This document shows positions 59,309 through 64,000 of a stretch of 64,000 nucleotides of DNA, in pieces. Position 1 is the stretch's first letter; each line of letters opens with the position of its first letter. The notes under the pieces were generated by a model. The model was not told the DNA's origin. It did no database searches and saw only the letters and a program-made list of their open reading frames with translations. The stretch is taken from positions 7,938,782 through 8,002,781 of the forward strand of contig NC_060233.1 of NCBI RefSeq assembly GCF_021155775.2, written 5' to 3'. The DNA is from Neodiprion pinetum. Taxonomy: Eukaryota > Arthropoda > Insecta > Hymenoptera > Diprionidae. The translations under genes were made by a program, and so were the position numbers.

Positions 59309-60250
59309 TACAACCTTATGTGGGGACGCCGACTCTCTAGCGTAGTTCGGAATAAATGGCTATAACGTTCCCACATAGGCAACAAATTCTATCCGCACAA
59401 CGTACGAGTCTCAAAGTTTTAACTCTCATGGCGCGGAAGAGTAACTAGCAAAGTTGGACGCGTTAGAAAATATCGATTTTTTTCGAGACACGTGAAATCA
59501 ATTTGGCTAGCCGAAATAATAATGGATACTAGCCTGATTCGTTACTACCAAGACTTACTCCGACGTATTTGTGCTAGGGGAGCATATATCTTGAAATGTG
59601 AAATAAAATTAATAGAAAATACATCGAATCACGGCACAGATCGTGATGCGATGTGTTTTAACATATGGCTTAGAGAGCTATGACTTAAAGCTTATAATAT
59701 TTATTTCTTTTTTTCCCGACAATAACACAATAAGGCGAAAAGGGTAAACAATTATCGAGCTACGATAATGAAATAGAAACTCTCAACTCTGGGAAAGAAG
59801 ATTCTCTGAAGCACTCTTTGAAATGAATTTCTGCATTAGGGAAAACGGATTGTATGACTTTATTTTTACCTTTTTCACGTACATCGAATAACATTAAATC
59901 GCTTCGTTGCAAATGGTTTCGCAAAATTATATAGAAATTCAGAAACACTCGAAAAAAATTGGCCAGCAACAGAAAATATCCGACAATAAGTATATTTCGC
60001 GTATAGTGACTTTTGCAAAGAAAAAAAACTGTTCCCTTCGACTTTCAGACGCGTATTGTATGGAAAATATTGCTGAGAAAGTACAAAATTTCCGCAATGA
60101 TTCAAAATGGGTATTCAGAGAAATGTTTTTACCATTAAAACACTGGGATGTTTATTGCGTCCTGCCGATAAACTAAATTTCTAAACACGTCTCAGAGTTT
60201 TGAACGTTTTATGATTCCTCCTGTGAACTCCCTCGAAAAGCTGCCAATTT
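59309..60250 (+). other. slo2: slo2 3' UTR (proximal part; end uncertain)
   Basis: This AT-rich sequence follows the slo2 stop with no recognised coding content. A canonical AATAAA lies at 59351-59356, only 43 nt after the stop, and others occur farther down (for example 61479-61484). Insect channel genes often have long 3' UTRs, so the true end could lie well downstream. Confidence 0.5.
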
Positions 60251-62776
60251 CTATGCAGGTACTGTTCGTCAAATTTTCATCTATAGCTCAGAGATTACGT
60301 ATAATTGGCCGGTACCCTTATACCTTCGTTACATTATAAGCTATAAATGATCTGTTAAATTCGGTCGGATATTTACTGCGAGTATCGGTGCACAAGCTGG
60401 TTTACCCAGCCCTATTTTATATGGCAAATGTAATACCACAATAACTCGAAATATATTAGATTATTCTAGCACGTAATTCCATTAGACGTACAATTATATT
60501 AAGAAGACTCCACGACTTGATCATTTTTATACTATGAGAATAGAAGAGTGTGACCATGTAATTCATATCATGAGAGGATAGAATTAATATATATAATACG
60601 CTATGTCTACACGTACGTTACTGTATTGAAAAAAAAAAAAGAAATATGGTGTTATTTTTTTTTTCTTACCCAACTTTCAAATCTCTTTCGTCCAATTTCA
60701 CATTGAACATATTCGGAAATCCGGATTAGTGTACGCGGAATTTGACTTGTTTGTGAAAATTACGTACAATTCCAAAGTACAACAGACTGGCGATTCGCGA
60801 GTTAATTATTCAAGCGGAATGAAACGGTAAAATGATTGAGATCCACTTGAAAATTTTCTCTTGAACTTGAAATTTCCGGACTTCCAGGGCTAATTTTCAA
60901 ATCCTGTCGGTTGAAATTGATCCTCTGGACAATCTTGGAGGATGAATTTTAACTGAAAGCAAAGAAGAAACGGCCCTCGATCCTTGAGCTTTCAACAAGA
61001 GGTTTCGTAGATGGGAAAGAAATAGAAATGATACTAATCTTTTATAAACTCTCTAAGACAGTTGTAGGCGAATATATATTTATAGAATCTATTAGAATTT
61101 TGCAAGCTTTTTAGAACGAGTTAATAAATTACGATGAAAATGTTAAGTGAAAGAGAACAAGTGATGTATAATTATGGAATGTGGTCTGATTGGACTTGAG
61201 TAAGAAAAATTTGGCTGCTCTTTTCAAAAAGAATTATATTTAAGAAATAACATATTATAAAATTTATTACTCGAAACGCGCGAGAAGAAGTATAATATTA
61301 GCTTAGATAGATGATATGTTTATATTTTATTTTTGTATTTATCGGTATGAGTATTATAGGTCATGACCACGACTGTCAGACTTGATAATGCAGAGGCGTT
61401 CTCAACTGATTTTATACTCGGCCATATTTATCTCCAAATTAGGGTATAACAACTTATACATGTAAAGATTTTTTATCAATAAACTCCGTGGGGAGCGTCT
61501 CTGCGATTGGCAAGGGCCGTAACATTGATATTCACGATTACTTATATTGTTTTGTAAAGCTAAGTGTCAAGGGAAAATTGGCACGCACAGCATCATAGAA
61601 ATTCAACTCGATTTTGCTGGTATAAATAGCATCGTAAAATTGTCATAACCGGAACGAAATCGCCATCACGTTTTTACCAAATAATACAATGAAAGGAAAA
61701 GAAAATCGTAAGGGGCCATTTCCATTCTGCTTAGATGTTATGTATATTATACACATAGACAACAGATTGCAATTCAGTCTCTACATAAAATACAGTACGG
61801 CATATATAATATATAAAGTATAAATTATACCGAGACATTCCAACACTCCTATTATGTGCATTTCCAATATATTATATACCTATAATTGACTTACTGCATG
61901 CGCATGAAAAATATTGACGGTTATTTAATATTTGTGAGAAAAATTTTACTTCGAAAGTTTAACGAACATACGTACAATATTCATATAGATACACAGCATG
62001 TACACGTGTTATAATATATACGTGTAACATGTTGGCCGACTTGTTAGAATGTGTTTTACCTTAATTACACATATCCAGGTAGCACTCGTGACTTGAGATG
62101 CTTATTATTTTTTACCTATATCTCAGGTCGATTTAAAATCAACGGAAATAAATGAATTGAATTATAAGGGTAAAAAATCGTAAAGTCATAACTTTTCATC
62201 TAAGCTTCGAAATGACTATGAATAAATTAAAAATTAATGCAGAGATCGAGCAAAAAAACTTTTGCTTTGTTATTTAAATTTCAAATTTCCCCTCGACCAT
62301 AATTATTCAATGACGATAATTCACGATCAACTTTTATCGGCATATAATATGGTCAACTACTGTTCATATTTTTTTTTTCTTTTTCAGTGTCAATCATTCA
62401 TCTCTGTGCTACTTGGGTATGCTATCCTAGGATTGCAACAGACATTTCTAAATCATCAGAAGAGCCCAGATTAGCTAATGAATTTAATGTAAACTGTGTT
62501 TTGTAAAACCAAAATCAATCGCACATTTTCCCTCGTTTATTCAAAGATTCAAGATAATCGTGATATAAGAGATATTAATCACAACATTCACAATTTATTT
62601 CTGACAATCCGCGATGTTTATACAATTACTTACATCCTTGCCAAATGGAAAATAAAAGGTACGCGAATAAACACTTTCCGCACCGGAAACAATCTGCTTA
62701 AAGCCAATGGCATTATGCTGGCTCACTGTGACCAATTTACAAAGTATAATTCTTCGTAATTCATCGTTATGTGTAG
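60251..62776. other. AT-rich non-coding sequence downstream of slo2
   Basis: Only short open frames and A/T-rich simple sequence are present. I recognise no gene. It may be distal slo2 3' UTR, intergenic DNA, or upstream introns of the exon-like segments that follow. Confidence 0.6.
61479..61484 (+). terminator. Candidate distal polyadenylation signal AATAAA
   Basis: An AATAAA is followed within 30 nt by a GT-rich stretch (gtggggagcgtctctgcg), a plausible cleavage/polyadenylation context for a long slo2 3' UTR. No transcript evidence is available. Confidence 0.25.
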
Positions 62777-62826
62777 GCCCTGACAATAGACAAACATTAT
62801 CGGCAATTGACGATTACACACTTACC
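62777..62826 (+). CDS. Candidate exon of an unrecognised downstream gene
   Basis: This 50-nt segment lies between acceptor ttatgtgtag and donor gtaagc. In phase 1-in, 0-out it reads PDNRQTLSAIDDYTLT. The out-phase fits the next candidate exon at 63263. I recognise no family, and a chance open frame of this length is common, so this is tentative. Confidence 0.25.
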
Positions 62827-63262
62827 GTAAGCTTGTGTAGAGAAACTCAACCTGAGCACGAAACTCAATACTATCTATCGTCAGAGCCTAAACATGAAGT
62901 TATAATTTTTATACAATTACATTTTCAAACATTGACAACATGTATTATATACATATTATATTGAATTATATTATATTATTATCATACGTAAGAAAGAGTA
63001 TTATTGAACAAAGTTATTTATAATTATAACATATAGTTAATATGTATTTTCTTGGTAATCCAGAGGAATAAATAATAATTTACTGTTGACGTTATAGTAT
63101 TTAACGCGGTACAAAAAACGCTTCATTACCGTGTTTGAAAACATGGAGAAATTTTTCATTGAAATAACAGTGCAAAAACAATACGACGGAAATTGAAACT
63201 TTTTTGTTTTTCTAGATCCAGGTTTAAGCATTATCTTATTTATTACTTACTTTACCATTCAG

Positions 63263-63343
63263 AGATTGCAGCAATCGATCAGTTTAATCCTTGAATGTCA
63301 CCAATGGTTCAAATTTGAACCTACGATGGTTTTCAGCGCTATG
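63263..63343 (+). CDS. Candidate penultimate exon of an unrecognised downstream gene
   Basis: Acceptor ctttaccattcag and donor gtacgt (63344) enclose 27 open codons: RLQQSISLILECHQWFKFEP then TMVFSAM. Phase 0-0. The following intron is only 62 nt and ends in a good tract (cgttcctttcag). I do not recognise the protein. Confidence 0.35.
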
Positions 63344-63405
63344 GTACGTATGATGAAATACATTTTGTCGTATCGTTCCTATTTGATTCCTGACGTTCCT
63401 TTCAG

Positions 63406-63447
63406 CTAATGAAACAGTTCAATGGAGTTGAAACAGACCCAGTATAG
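63406..63447 (+). CDS. Candidate terminal exon of an unrecognised downstream gene
   Basis: After acceptor gttcctttcag the frame reads LMKQFNGVETDPV and stops at TAG (63445-63447). AATAAA follows at 63573-63578, about 126 nt beyond the stop. Together with the two preceding segments this makes a coherent 3' gene end, but no homology supports it. Confidence 0.33.
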   Translation, partial: LMKQFNGVETDPV

Positions 63448-64000
63448 TCGAGTTGAAGCTATGGTGGGTTTCGTTCGAAAAGTGTAAGAACTTCAGCGTT
63501 AATTTCAACGATAAGGAAGTTTGTTCGATGTACACATGCAGCGGATATTAAATTGTTATACCTTTCCTAGCTAATAAATATCTTAACATTAGTCAAATTA
63601 ATGAAATATGTTTGTTTTGTCTATTTCGATGGTTAATTAAAATTGTTTATCGTCGATTACATAAAATGAGTATGTAATACCTTTTTGGTAAATCACAGTT
63701 CAAATCAATTACATTTAAATTCAAACTTGAATTACTTTAGATAATAGACGAGTTCATGTGGCACCTTACAGTGAGACTGCAAATGTACCTTTTCTTAGCT
63801 TACATTCAAAGAGGAAATTCAGTTGACACTGAAATGTGACATTGATTGCACCATATTTTTGAGTTTTTAAACCACACTTAATACGAAAAATCTCGCGAAA
63901 CCAAGTATACTGTCATCAAAGTTATATTTCAACTGAGGTGCCAAATATTTAGGATAGAGTATGTCGCGGGAAATTTATGAAATTCTAAGATCGTTATACT
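63448..64000. other. AT-rich sequence to the window end, no gene seen
   Basis: Apart from the candidate polyA signal, I see no splice-bounded open frame, repeat or RNA gene here. Confidence 0.6.
63573..63578 (+). terminator. Candidate polyadenylation signal AATAAA of the downstream gene
   Basis: A canonical AATAAA in ctaataaatatc, 126 nt after the TAG of the candidate terminal exon. It supports a 3' gene end here only if those exons are real. Confidence 0.3.

Noticed and set aside
59907..60176. 89-codon frame downstream of the slo2 stop
   Set aside because: A Lys/Asn-rich composition typical of AT-rich non-coding DNA, with no splice signals or homology. It is treated as 3' UTR.
62388..62488. 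Open 34-codon segment after a good acceptor, considered as an earlier exon of the downstream candidate gene
   Set aside because: Its open frame leaves phase 0, while the next candidate exon needs phase 1. The compatible frame contains a stop.

Overview
The window is almost entirely one large intron-rich animal gene: a slo2/KCNT (Slack-type, sodium-activated) potassium channel on the + strand. Twenty-two coding exons run from 18862 to 59308. They join in phase into 1435 codons that cover S1 to S6, the pore, both RCK gating-ring domains and a long C-terminal tail ending at a TGA. The N-terminal coding exon(s) and the start codon are not identified. Exon 1 opens inside a codon and has no usable ATG, so the start lies in unrecognised sequence upstream or outside the window. 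All 21 introns are GT-AG. They are AT-rich, while the exons are more balanced in base composition. These features, and the close match to insect Slo2 proteins, point to an insect. Hymenoptera is a guess I cannot verify.

Layout. Positions 1-18861 hold no recognised gene. The stretch carries foldback/MITE-like repeats, minisatellites, microsatellites and a CRE-plus-CCAAT cluster close to exon 1. From 18862 to 46017 the exons for S1 to S6 and the selectivity filter TVGYGD are spread over introns of up to 10 kb full of repeats. From 48260 to 59308 the exons for the cytoplasmic RCK1 and RCK2 domains are tightly packed. From 59309 to 64000 lies 3' UTR and intergenic sequence. Near the end, three small exon-like segments with a polyA signal (62777-63578) may be the tail of an unrecognised second gene.

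The most unusual feature is the number of long inverted repeats (foldback or palindromic elements). At least nine are present, mostly in introns or just upstream of slo2. The clearest, at 36038-36391, has about 159-bp near-identical arms around a 36-bp loop and is flanked by TA. Several families recur in the window in both orientations, so the primary transcript could form extensive double-stranded RNA. Other points of interest are an in-frame alternative donor after exon 18, a calcium-bowl-like acidic cluster before RCK2, a tail rich in basophilic kinase sites, and a PDZ-ligand C-terminus. I see no bacterial, viral, CRISPR, rRNA or tRNA features.
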